DNA from: Roseiarcus sp963761435
GTDB taxonomy: Bacteria > Pseudomonadota > Alphaproteobacteria > Rhizobiales > Beijerinckiaceae
DNA: 64,000 bases
Direction of reading: 5' to 3'
NCBI GenBank assembly: GCA_963761435.1
Contig: CAVXHJ010000001.1
Span: 1-64,000, forward strand
Each line of letters opens with the position of its first letter. Within the stretch, counting starts at the first letter, position 1. The translations under genes and the position numbers were made by a program. The notes beneath the pieces are model-generated. The model saw only the letters and a program-made list of their open reading frames with translations. It was not told the origin of the DNA and did no database searches. Of the stretch, positions 44,038 through 53,390 are shown in pieces.

Positions 44038-45180
44038 ATGGTTTCGAGAGTCGAACGCGGCCCGCTTGCCGACTGGATGCGCACTGCCGACCGTTGGCTG
44101 ATCGGATCGTTCGGGGCGCTGATGGTGATCGGGCTCGTCATGGCGCTTGCCGCCAGTCCGGCGGTCGCCGAGCGGCTCAACCTTTCGACGTTTCACTTCG
44201 TCGACCGCCAGGCGCTGATGCTGATCCCGACCGCGGCGCTGATGATCGCGACTTCGTTCCTGTCGCCGCGTCACATGCGGCGCGCGGCCCTTGTCACGTT
44301 CGCCCTATCGCTTGTGCTCATCATACTCGCCCTGATGTTCGGGGCGGAGGTCAAGGGAGCGCGGCGCTGGATCTTCGGCCTCCAGCCGTCGGAGTTCATC
44401 AAGCCCGCCTTCGTCGTTCTCGCCGCCTGGGCCTTCACTGAAGGTGGGCGGACGGGCCCGACGGCAATTCCTGCGAGGATCCTGTCGTTCGTCCTGTTGC
44501 CGCTCGCCATCGTGCCGCTCATCCTCGAGCCGGACTTCGGTCAGACGATGCTGGTCGCGATCGTCTGGACGGCGCTCTTCTTCCTCGCCGGCCTGCACTG
44601 GTTCTGGGTCGTGGCCGTCGGCGGGATGGGTATGGCGGGCGGCTTCGCGGTCTTCAAATTATCGCCGCACGTGCACGAGCGGGTGCTGCGCTTTCTCGAT
44701 CCGGATTCGACGGGCGGCCTCGTCGACACCTTTCAGGTCGACACTGCCCTGCAGAGTATCCTGTCTGGCGGCTGGTTTGGACGCGGGCCCGGCGAGGGCG
44801 TCTACAAGCGGATCCTGCCCGACGCGCATACCGACTTCGTCTTTGCCGTGACAGGCGAGGAATTCGGCATGATCGCGTGCATGGCGCTGATCGTCTTCTT
44901 CGCCTTCATCGTACTGCGCGCGCTCTATCTGGCCGCGCGCAATCCCGACCCTTTCTGCCGGCTTGCGGCCGCTGGCCTCACGGTGATGTTCGGAGTGCAG
45001 AGCTGGATCAACATGGCGGTCAACTTGCGCGCCATGCCGGCCAAGGGCATGACCTTGCCCTTCATCTCCTACGGCGGGTCGTCGCTGCTGGCGCTTGGCC
45101 TGGGCATGGGCTTTCTCATCGCCGCGACGCGCAGCCGTCCAGCCGCGGATCTCGAACTCCCCGGCCCGACGGACGAATGA
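44038..45180 (+). CDS. ftsW: Septal peptidoglycan glycosyltransferase FtsW
   Basis: A 380-residue SEDS-family polymerase that makes septal glycan strands with FtsI. About ten membrane segments are visible, with KGARRWIFGLQPSEFIKPA, EPDFGQTMLV, the long periplasmic loop with LPDAHTDFVFAVTGEEFG and the closing LPFISYGGSSLLAL. The ATG at 44038 follows AAGGAGG at the end of murD; the in-frame ATG at 43981 lies inside murD and is less likely. It overlaps murG by four bases. Confidence 0.95.
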   Translation: MVSRVERGPLADWMRTADRWLIGSFGALMVIGLVMALAASPAVAERLNLSTFHFVDRQALMLIPTAALMIATSFLSPRHMRRAALVTFALSLVLIILALMFGAEVKGARRWIFGLQPSEFIKPAFVVLAAWAFTEGGRTGPTAIPARILSFVLLPLAIVPLILEPDFGQTMLVAIVWTALFFLAGLHWFWVVAVGGMGMAGGFAVFKLSPHVHERVLRFLDPDSTGGLVDTFQVDTALQSILSGGWFGRGPGEGVYKRILPDAHTDFVFAVTGEEFGMIACMALIVFFAFIVLRALYLAARNPDPFCRLAAAGLTVMFGVQSWINMAVNLRAMPAKGMTLPFISYGGSSLLALGLGMGFLIAATRSRPAADLELPGPTDE

Positions 45181-46274
45181 GCGTAGCGCGCCCGATCCTG
45201 CTCGCCGCCGGCGGCACGGGCGGGCATCTTTTTCCCGCGGCGGCGCTCGCGGCGGCGCTGGCCAGGCGCGGAGCCGAAGTCGAGCTCGCGACCGATAGCC
45301 GGGCGCTCAAATACGGCGGCGATTTTCCCGCTCGCGCCGTCCACGCGTTTCCAGCGGCGACGACGACTGATGCCGGCGCGTTGGCCAAGGCGCGCGCCGC
45401 GCTCACCTTGAGCGCCGGGCTCGCAGCTGCGCTCGTCAAGCTCAGGCGCATCAAGCCGCGCGCGGTGGTTGGTTTTGGCGGCTACCCGACCGTGCCGCCG
45501 CTCATCGCCGCTTCGCTGCTCAGGGTTCCGAGCATTCTGCACGAGCAGAACGCGGTGATGGGCCGCGCCAATCGCTTTTTGAGCGCCCGCGTGAACCTCA
45601 TCGCCTGCGGGTTTCCGCTGAAGGGCGTGGATTCCGCGATCGCGGCCAAGACGCGGACGACCGGGAATCCGGTTCGGCCGTCTGTAATCGCCGCCGCGGC
45701 GACTCCCTATCCCCAACAGGTCGGACAACGCCTGAACATCCTTGTGACCGGCGGGTCGCAGGGGGCGCGCGTCATGGCCGACGTCGTGCCGGCGGCGCTG
45801 GCGCTGCTAACGGCGGACGAGCGCCAGTGGATTCGCCTCACCCAGCAAGCGCGCGGGGAGGACTCCTCGCGCGTCGCGGCGGCTTGCGCGCGGATGAGTT
45901 TTCCGGTCGAGATCGCCGAATTCTTCGTCGACCTGCCGGCGCGGATCGCCGCAGCGCATCTCATCATCGGCCGCGCCGGCGCTTCGACCGTCTCCGAGCT
46001 CGCGGTCATTGGCCGCGCCTCGGTCCTTGTGCCGTTCCCGCATGCGCTCGACCAGGATCAGGCCGCGAATGCGGCGGCGCTTGCCGCATCGGGCGGCGCA
46101 GTCGTTGTGGCGCAGCCTGAATTCACCCCCGAGCGACTCGCCGCGATCTTGAGGGGAGCGCTCGCCGCGCCCGAGAAGCTTGCTCAGGCGGCGGCGGCGG
46201 CGAAGTCGGCCGGGGTCCCCGACGCCGCCGAGCGGCTGGCGGACCTCGTGCTGGGAGTCGCCGAGCCGGCCTGA
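45177..46274 (+). CDS. murG: Lipid II synthase MurG
   Basis: A 365-residue GT-B (GT28) enzyme that adds GlcNAc to lipid I on the inner face of the membrane. It has the first glycine loop AAGGTGGHLFPA, GFGGYPTVPPL, HEQNAVMGRANRFL, the second loop TGGSQGARV and the donor site GRAGASTVSELA. It starts with ATG overlapping the ftsW stop. It is the last gene of the cluster: the usual murC-murB-ddl-ftsQ-ftsA-ftsZ do not follow, and the next gene converges. Confidence 0.96.
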   Translation: MSVARPILLAAGGTGGHLFPAAALAAALARRGAEVELATDSRALKYGGDFPARAVHAFPAATTTDAGALAKARAALTLSAGLAAALVKLRRIKPRAVVGFGGYPTVPPLIAASLLRVPSILHEQNAVMGRANRFLSARVNLIACGFPLKGVDSAIAAKTRTTGNPVRPSVIAAAATPYPQQVGQRLNILVTGGSQGARVMADVVPAALALLTADERQWIRLTQQARGEDSSRVAAACARMSFPVEIAEFFVDLPARIAAAHLIIGRAGASTVSELAVIGRASVLVPFPHALDQDQAANAAALAASGGAVVVAQPEFTPERLAAILRGALAAPEKLAQAAAAAKSAGVPDAAERLADLVLGVAEPA

Positions 46275-46288
46275 CGGCGCTCGCCGTC
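46273..46288 (+). terminator. Hairpin between murG and nfuA-like gene
   Basis: GACGGC (46273-46278), GCTC, GCCGTC (46283-46288) is a perfect 6-bp stem-loop directly after murG, in a 22-base convergent gap. It could end both transcripts, although no T-run follows. Confidence 0.45.
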
Positions 46289-46296
46289 GCCGAAGG

Positions 46297-46860
46297 TCAG
46301 GCCTCGATCTGCTCCACCGCCTGAACATCAGGCAGGAAGTGTTTGAGAAGATTCTGTATTCCGCTTCTGAGTGTCGCGGTTGAAGACGGGCAGCCGGAGC
46401 ACGCGCCCTTCATCTTCAAATAAACGACGCCGTTGCGGAATCCCCTGAAGATGATGTCCCCGCCGTCGCCAGCGACGGCAGGCCGGACCCGGGTCTCGAT
46501 CAGTTCCTTGATCGCCTCGACAGTCTCGGCGTCCTTGGCGTCGAAGAACTCGCCAGTCGCGGCTGCGTCGGCGCCGCCGGTCTCAATCAGGGGCGCGCCG
46601 GAGAGGAAGAATTCCGTCACAACCCCCAGAACCGCCGGACGCAGATGCTGCCACTCGCCCTCCGACTTGGTGACGGAAATGAAGTCGTTGGCGAAGAAAA
46701 CGCCGCTCACGCCTGGCAACTCCATCAGCGCGCGGGCCAGAGGCGAGCGTTCGGCCGCAGCAAGATCACGGGCCTCGAACGTGCCCTCGTCCATTACCGC
46801 CCGCCCAGGCAGGAACTTGAGGGTTGCGGGATTGGGGGTCGCTTCGGTCTGAATGAACAT
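46297..46860 (-). CDS. NfuA/NifU-like iron-sulfur scaffold protein
   Basis: A 187-residue Fe-S carrier. The N-terminal Nfu domain begins FIQTEATPNPATLKFLPG and includes GVSGVFFANDFISVTK. The C-terminal NifU domain has IKELIETRVRPAVAGDGGDI and the cluster-binding CxxC in GACSGCPSS (about residues 157-165). It delivers 4Fe-4S clusters to target enzymes, which in this window could include the serine dehydratase. The ATG at 46860 is the family start; the same frame stays open 216 bases further upstream through the tandem repeat but is not family-like. Confidence 0.92.
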   Translation of the reverse strand: MFIQTEATPNPATLKFLPGRAVMDEGTFEARDLAAAERSPLARALMELPGVSGVFFANDFISVTKSEGEWQHLRPAVLGVVTEFFLSGAPLIETGGADAAATGEFFDAKDAETVEAIKELIETRVRPAVAGDGGDIIFRGFRNGVVYLKMKGACSGCPSSTATLRSGIQNLLKHFLPDVQAVEQIEA

Positions 46861-47598
46861 GAGCTGAATTCCTGAACCTCCGGTAGATAAGCGCGCCGGA
46901 CCATAAGCGCAAGAAATTGCCGACGACGGCGGGCGAGCCCTCCGAGGCCGCGGATTCCGGCTTCGCGGTTGGCTCCGCCCAAGGAAATCCAAGCCAGACC
47001 CCAGGAAATCCAAGGCAGCCACAAGGAAATCAAAGCCGGGCGCAAGGAAATCCAAGCCAGGCACAACGAAATCCAAATTTCCGATCGCTTGGTTTTATTT
47101 TGGCTAGTCTTATTTTTCAGTATTTTACAGCCAACTCCTCACAAAGCTCTTCGCCTAGATTCGCGCCTTGCCACTCGGCGCCTCGGCGGACGCGGGCGTC
47201 AGCCGGTGCGAGATCAATCCTATAGCACGGAATTCTGATTTTCGCAAATGGAATGGCGGTCCGGACAATTCGTGTCCAGCCTTCGACGCAAAACTAGCGG
47301 TCGCAGCGGATCGCGGCACCCAATAGAACCACGACGGTCATCCCGGCTCCAAGATCACCCCGGGATGGCCGAAGATCACAGGAGATCGGGAGTCAATCCA
47401 CCCAAACGTTGATAGTAAAGATTTGTTTATCGTTGAGTTGCTCTTAGTAAAAATAAATTTACACAGTCATGTCATGAATTTGCCTGAATATTATGATCAA
47501 GACTAACGCGTGATGCTGCCGCGAGTAAGAAGTACTAAGGGATCACTTGATCGTCATGAGGTGGTCTTGGGGTCACAAATTCACTGTGGAGGTTCGCT
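46861..47598 (+). other. Long intergenic region with repeats and A/T-rich part
   Basis: About 740 bases without a convincing gene. From left to right it holds the 21-bp tandem repeat (46981-47085); an A/T-rich patch at 47090-47135; a GGACA-N5-TGTCC inverted repeat (47263-47277); a CATCCCGG...CCGGGATG hairpin (47339-47346 with 47360-47367); and a clearly A/T-rich stretch at 47405-47510. The last is unusual for this genome and probably contains the promoter of the small secreted protein at 47599. GGAGG at 47588-47592 is its ribosome site. Confidence 0.6.
46981..47085 (+). repeat. Five-copy 21-bp tandem repeat
   Basis: The core GGAAATCCAAGCCAG recurs at exact 21-base steps: GGAAAT starts at 46983, 47004, 47025 and 47046, with CGAAAT at 47067. 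Copies differ at a few positions. Because 21 is seven codons, the minus strand reads as a heptapeptide repeat with a recurring LDFL core, in frame with and upstream of the nfuA-like start. It is more likely non-coding, as it lies before the conserved protein start. Confidence 0.85.
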
Positions 47599-47925
47599 AT
47601 GAGATCTATGTTCTCGTCTATACTAGCGGCGATTACGGTTTGCGCTTTCGCCAGCGTCACCCCTGCGGCCGCGATTGGCAGTGACGCTAACGGCCTGAGG
47701 GAACAGGCCCAGATGCATCCAAATGAAGCGAACCAGTACCCTGACTATGTGCCGGGCTTTGTTGCCCAGGGAGAGGTCTATCCCCCAGGGGTCCTCTTGA
47801 ATGGGCATTTTGACAGGTCGCGCTTTGCCGGCGCGACCGCGTTCGTGCCGCTTTCTTCGGATTGCCACATGTACCGGACGGACATCTATGGCGGGTGGTG
47901 GTTCACCGCGTGCGGCCCGCAATAG
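47599..47925 (+). CDS. Small secreted protein of unknown family
   Basis: A 108-residue protein with a Sec signal peptide (MRSMFSSILAAITVCAFASV, cleavage near PAAA). The mature part is about 80 residues: Pro/Tyr-rich (NQYPDYVPGF, EVYPPGVLLNG) and ending with SSDCHMYRTDIYGGWWFTACGPQ. The two Cys there could form a disulfide. No family is recognised. A good ribosome site (GGAGG) lies six bases before the ATG, and the upstream region is A/T-rich. It is followed by a strong hairpin. Confidence 0.75.
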   Translation: MRSMFSSILAAITVCAFASVTPAAAIGSDANGLREQAQMHPNEANQYPDYVPGFVAQGEVYPPGVLLNGHFDRSRFAGATAFVPLSSDCHMYRTDIYGGWWFTACGPQ

Positions 47926-47946
47926 CGCTTGGCAATACTCAGATTG

Positions 47947-47978
47947 CAGCGCCGTCCGCGCGTGAGCGGGCGGCGCTG
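47947..47978 (+). terminator. Strong GC hairpin after the small secreted protein
   Basis: CAGCGCCGTCCGC pairs with GCGGGCGGCGCTG over 13 bases with one G-T type mismatch and a short loop, 21 bases after the stop. The following bases are T-poor (TGACGTTCGTTCC), so it is a terminator-like hairpin without a full U-tract. Confidence 0.6.
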
Positions 47979-48102
47979 TGACGTTCGTTCCGGCTTAGGC
48001 CGGGCGCGCCAAGACGGGCGGTTCCGTTACGCCGCGTTCCGCTCTACTGTCGAGAGCGGCCGACAAAGCGAGCGATAGTCGCCGGCCGCCCGAGGCCGAG
48101 CG

Positions 48103-49473
<1,371 letters not shown>

Positions 49474-49564
49474 GGGCGAGGCCTCTGGCCGCTGGGATGG
49501 ACGGCTGAGGGGCGATATTGATGCGGGGAGAGCTTCCGATTGAGAATGCCTGTAGGTGAAGCCA

Positions 49565-50709
49565 ATGCCCCGTAGCGTCGATCGTTTTCTGACCACCCAC
49601 ACCGGAAGCCTGCCGCGTCCGGACGACCTCATCCGATGATGTACGCCAAGGAGGAGGGGAAGCCCGTCGATCGCGAGGCCTTGGCCCAGCGCATCCGGAG
49701 CGCCGTCGCCGAAGTGGTCGGCAAGCAGCGCAAGGCGGGGCTCGACATCGTCAATGACGGAGAAATGTCGAAGCCGAGCTACGCGACCTATGTGAAGGAC
49801 CGCCTCGCCGGCTTTGGCGGGACGAGCAACTCGTTCGTCTACCAGGACCTGGTCGAGTTTCCGAACATGGCGAAGCGGGTGTTCGGCGATCCCGGCCGGT
49901 CGCGGCGGAAGACGCCGGCCTGCAACGGGGAGATCGCCGTCGCCGATCCCGACGCGGTCCGGCGCGACGTCGACAATCTGAAGCTCGCGGTCGGGGAGGG
50001 CGGAGTGCAGCGCCCCTTCATGACCGCCGCCTCGCCCGGCGTCATCTCGCTTTTCTTCCGCAACGACCACTATGCGAGCGAGAGCGCCTATCTGGCGGCG
50101 ATCTCGGATGCGATGCGGCCCGAATACGAGGCGATCGTGGCGGCGGGCTTCGACCTTCAGATCGATTGTCCGGATCTCGCGATGGGCCGGCACATCCAAT
50201 ATGCGAATCTCGAGGTCAAGGAGTTTCGCAAACGGGCCGGCGAACATGTCGAAGCGCTAAACGGAGCGCTGGCCGACATTCCGGCGGAGCGGGTCCGCAT
50301 GCATCTCTGCTGGGGCAACTATGAAGGCCCGCATCATTGCGACGTTCCGCTCGCCGAGATCGTCGACGTCGTGCTGGCGGCGAAGCCGGCGGCGCTCTCG
50401 CTCGAAGCCGCCAACCCGCGCCACGCGCATGAATGGGCCGTGTTCGAGACGACGAAGCTGCCGGACGGCAAAGTGCTGATCCCAGGCGTGATCGAATCGA
50501 AGTCGAACTTCATCGAGCATCCGGAGGTGATCGCCAACCGGATCGGCAACTACGCCAAGCTGGTCGGCCGGGAGAATGTGATCGCCGGCAGCGATTGCGG
50601 CTACGGCACCTGGGTCGGCCAGGCGGCCGTCGACCCGGACATCGTCTGGGCGAAATTCGCCGCGCTCACGCAGGGCGCACGCATCGCGAGCGAGAGGTTC
50701 TGGCGGTAG
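49565..50709 (+). pseudogene. MetE C-terminal-like cobalamin-independent methyltransferase, frameshifted
   Basis: A protein of about 380 residues of the MetE-like (UROD/MetE superfamily) group that resembles only the catalytic half of methionine synthase. The N-terminus, MPRSVDRFLTTHTGSLPRP, starts at ATG 49565 and meets a stop at 49637-49639. Restoring one base at about 49635 joins it to MMYAKEEGKPVDREALAQRI and the remainder. Zinc-site-like features follow: HLCWGNYEGPH and, near the C-terminus, GSDCGYGTW. The short family includes methyltransferases and epoxide-coenzyme M-type enzymes, so the substrate is open. The break is probably an indel error, since both sides are well conserved. Confidence 0.82.
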
Positions 50710-50710
50710 A

Positions 50711-51454
50711 CTACCTCTCTACCCGCGCCCACCCATGCAGACCGAGGCGCTCCTGCGGCAGATAGCTCGCCTTGTAGCCCATCTTCCTCGAGCCCTCGAC
50801 CCAATAGCCGAGATAGACATGGGGCAGGCCGAGGCGCCGCGCCTTCTCGATGTGGTCGAGAATGACGAAGCTGCCGAGCGACCGGCGCGCGATGTCCGGG
50901 TCATAGAACGAATAGACGAGCGACAGGCCGTCGGCGAGGCGATCGGTGAGGCAGACGGCGAGAAGGGGACCCGATGCGTCGGCCTCGCCCGTCCCGCTCC
51001 GCGGGCGATATTCGGTGAGCACGGTGTCGATATGCGTGTCCTCGACCATCATCGCGAAGTCGAGCGACGACATGTCCGCCATGCCGCCCTCAGGATGCCG
51101 GGCGTCGAGATAGGAACGGAAGAGGATGTAGTGCTCGTTGGTCGGCTTCGGCGCGACGAAGCTGCCGAGCAGATCGGCGTTGGCCCGCATCGCCCGGCGC
51201 TGGCTGGCGGAGGGACGAAAATCGTCGACCAGCACCCTGACGGATACGCAAGCCCGGCAGCTCTCGCACGCCGGTCGGTAGGCGATCGTCTGCGAGCGGC
51301 GGAACCCGGTCTGCGTCAGGAGGTCGTTGAGCGCGGCGGCGCGCTTGCCGACAAGATGGGTGAAGATTTTCCGCTCCTGCTGCCCAGGCAGGTAGGGGCA
51401 TGCCGACGGGGCGGTGAGATAGAACTGCGGGGCGTCGCGCGCTTCCCTGGTCAC
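50711..51454 (-). CDS. bpt: Aspartate/glutamate leucyltransferase (Bpt)
   Basis: A 247-residue N-end-rule transferase that attaches Leu from Leu-tRNA to proteins with N-terminal Asp or Glu, marking them for ClpS-ClpAP degradation. It has the N-terminal Cys cluster SACPYLPGQ and CESCRACVSVR, YDPDIARRSLGSFVILDHI and the closing YLGYWVEGSRKMGYKASY. The GTG at 51454 is favoured by a GGGAGA site and the family start; an ATG at 51499 would add 15 Arg-rich residues. It is convergent with the MetE-like gene with one base between. Confidence 0.93.
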   Translation of the reverse strand: MTREARDAPQFYLTAPSACPYLPGQQERKIFTHLVGKRAAALNDLLTQTGFRRSQTIAYRPACESCRACVSVRVLVDDFRPSASQRRAMRANADLLGSFVAPKPTNEHYILFRSYLDARHPEGGMADMSSLDFAMMVEDTHIDTVLTEYRPRSGTGEADASGPLLAVCLTDRLADGLSLVYSFYDPDIARRSLGSFVILDHIEKARRLGLPHVYLGYWVEGSRKMGYKASYLPQERLGLHGWARVER

Positions 51455-51527
51455 GCCATCTCCCACTCTCCGTCCGCGCGAGCGGGCGCGGGCCGGCAAT
51501 CCTCACGAATGGCGTGCGAGCGATGGA

Positions 51528-51974
51528 TCACAGCCTCCTGACGATCACGACCCCGGCGATGATGTCATGCAGGCATCGCTTCTCGGCGTCGACCAGCGAC
51601 ACCAGAAGGATCGGCGGAAAGAACCAGCTGACATAGAAGAGCACCGCCTGAACCGCGGCGTTGATGAACGGGACCCGCCCGCCGCTGTCGTGCATGCGCA
51701 TCTCGAGATCGAGCGCCCGCATGCCGGGCGTCGCCATGTTGCGGCCCGAGACGCTGACGCCGTTGTAGAAAAAGGCCACGAACGGGAAGAGCGGCGGCAG
51801 GAAGAACAGCGCAAGGCCAAAGGTCAGCGCGATCGACGCGACCCACAGCAGCGCGACCAATAGGCTGACCAGCACGAAGTCCAGGCAAACCGCCAGGATT
51901 CGCCGGGTGCGCACGCCGGAGAGCGCATCGGCGCGCATCACCTTCGTCGGCGTTGCGGCGTAGATATTGGACAT
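51528..51974 (-). CDS. RDD-family membrane protein
   Basis: A 148-residue membrane protein of the RDD family. The domain starts VRTRRILAVCLDFVLVSLLV, where the family's Arg-Asp spacing is recognisable. Three membrane segments follow at about residues 26-46, 50-72 and 110-130. RDD proteins are of uncertain function; some act in ion or solute transport. The gene sits 73 bases upstream of bpt on the same strand, so the two may be co-transcribed. Confidence 0.85.
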   Translation of the reverse strand: MSNIYAATPTKVMRADALSGVRTRRILAVCLDFVLVSLLVALLWVASIALTFGLALFFLPPLFPFVAFFYNGVSVSGRNMATPGMRALDLEMRMHDSGGRVPFINAAVQAVLFYVSWFFPPILLVSLVDAEKRCLHDIIAGVVIVRRL

Positions 51975-52037
51975 TTCAGCCTCCGTGCGCGGACTAAGGC
52001 CAACGCGGTCAAGGATGTGGGAGACGCCGGCGCCAAG

Positions 52038-53390
52038 TCAAGACCGGCGCGGAAACAGGTTGTGCGTGACGCTGTCGCGCTGGCCGAGCAGGCCGGAGGG
52101 CCGCAGCGCGATGAAAATCGTCAGGAGCGCGTAGACCGCGATGTCGCGATAGTCGATCGGGAACAAGGCCGACCAGCCGGTCTCGGCGGCGCCGACGATG
52201 AGCCCGCCGAGGAACGCGCCGGGCAGCGAGCCGATGCCCCCCACGATCGCCGCGGCCAGCGCCTTCAGGGTCAGCGTCGCCGAGAGGCCGTAGCCGACCG
52301 CGCCGAAGGTCGCGGTCATGGTCGCGCCGGCAAGGCCGGCAAGCGCCCCTGAGAGCGCAAAGGCGCGCGCGGTTATCGCGGCCGGACTGACGCCCATCAG
52401 CTCCGCGGCCAGGGGATCGTCGGCATAGGCGCGCCATTCGCGCCCGATCCGGCTGAAGCGAAAGATGAGCATGAGGGCGAGACCGGCGGCGAGTGCGACC
52501 CCGCTGGCGAGGAACACCATCGGCGTGGCGACGGTGACGAAGTCGCCCCCGCGCGCGAGCGCGAACGGCTGATTGAGCTCGGGGCTCATCCAGCTCCGGT
52601 CGCCCTGCGCCAGGCGCAACAGCTCGCGGAGGAAGAGCGCGAGTCCCACCGTCGCAACAAGCGCCTGCTGGCCGCGCGCCTGGCGCAGCGGGATGAAGAC
52701 CGTGCGCGCGGCGGCGAAGCCCCAACCGCACGCGACCGCCGCGGCGAGCGCGAAGGCCGCGGCCAAGAGAGGGGCGGGCGGCCAGCCGACCAAAGCGAGG
52801 GCGGTCATCGCCGCCGCGTAGCCGCCGGCCGCCGCCATTTCGCCGAAGGCGAAATTGATCCGTCCGATCAGGCCGTAGATGAGCGAATAGCCCGCCGCGA
52901 GCAGCGCGTAGATGGCCGCGAGCGGTAGCCCGTCCAGCGCCATTTGCAACCCATAGGCGAACGGGCGCGGCACGATGGGGAGGGCGCTCACGTCGCCGAG
53001 CGGGGCCGGATCGGCGGCGCGGCCCTCCGGCGTCGCCAGCCAATAGCGGACGAGAAAGAGGAGCCGCGCGTCCGACAGGGCGCGGCCGTCGAGCGTCAGC
53101 GACGTGAGATCGCGGGATTCGCGCGGCTGTCCGGGCTCGCGAAACCGGCAGGAGACGAGATGATTGCGCGGGTCTTCGCCGGGCGTCTCGGCGGTGAAGG
53201 CGACCTTCAGGCCGCGCCCGTCCGCGTCGGGCTTTTGCGAGAGGATGCCAATCCGCGCCCCCTCTGGCATCAGGGCCGGCAGCGCCATGCGGCAGAGCCT
53301 CGCCTGGTCCGTCTCCAGCGTGGGCGAGCAGCCGGCGAGGGACGCAGCGGCGGCGGCAAGGACGGCGAATACGGCCAGGCGGCGGCTCAA
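52038..53390 (-). CDS. LivH-type ABC permease with N-terminal lipoprotein-like domain
   Basis: A 450-residue protein in two parts. Residues 1-20 look like a lipoprotein signal (LAVFAVLAAAAASLAGC), followed by about 120 extracytoplasmic residues starting SPTLETDQARLCRMALPAL. From about residue 148 it is a branched-chain amino-acid type permease (QMALDGLPLAAIYALLAAGYSLIYGLIGRIN is split across its first helices). It has seven or eight further segments and the EAA-like loop GREWRAYADDPLAAELMGVS. The TTG at 53390 overlaps the CGNR stop (TTGA) and gives a clean signal start; ATG 53459 would overlap that gene by 73 bases. livM, livG and livF are not adjacent. Confidence 0.82.
   Translation of the reverse strand: MSRRLAVFAVLAAAAASLAGCSPTLETDQARLCRMALPALMPEGARIGILSQKPDADGRGLKVAFTAETPGEDPRNHLVSCRFREPGQPRESRDLTSLTLDGRALSDARLLFLVRYWLATPEGRAADPAPLGDVSALPIVPRPFAYGLQMALDGLPLAAIYALLAAGYSLIYGLIGRINFAFGEMAAAGGYAAAMTALALVGWPPAPLLAAAFALAAAVACGWGFAAARTVFIPLRQARGQQALVATVGLALFLRELLRLAQGDRSWMSPELNQPFALARGGDFVTVATPMVFLASGVALAAGLALMLIFRFSRIGREWRAYADDPLAAELMGVSPAAITARAFALSGALAGLAGATMTATFGAVGYGLSATLTLKALAAAIVGGIGSLPGAFLGGLIVGAAETGWSALFPIDYRDIAVYALLTIFIALRPSGLLGQRDSVTHNLFPRRS

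Noticed and set aside
46861..47076. N-terminal extension of the nfuA-like protein through the tandem repeat
   Set aside because: The frame is open, but conserved NfuA-type proteins start at MFIQTEATPNP (46860), and the extension is repetitive and without a convincing ribosome site. It is kept only as a finding about the repeat.
46981..47085. CRISPR-like array
   Set aside because: Copies follow one another every 21 bases with no unique spacers, so it is a simple tandem repeat. No cas genes are nearby.
49637..49640. Programmed frameshift in the MetE-like gene
   Set aside because: No slippery heptamer or downstream structure is evident, and many other genes in the window carry similar one-base breaks, so an error is more likely.
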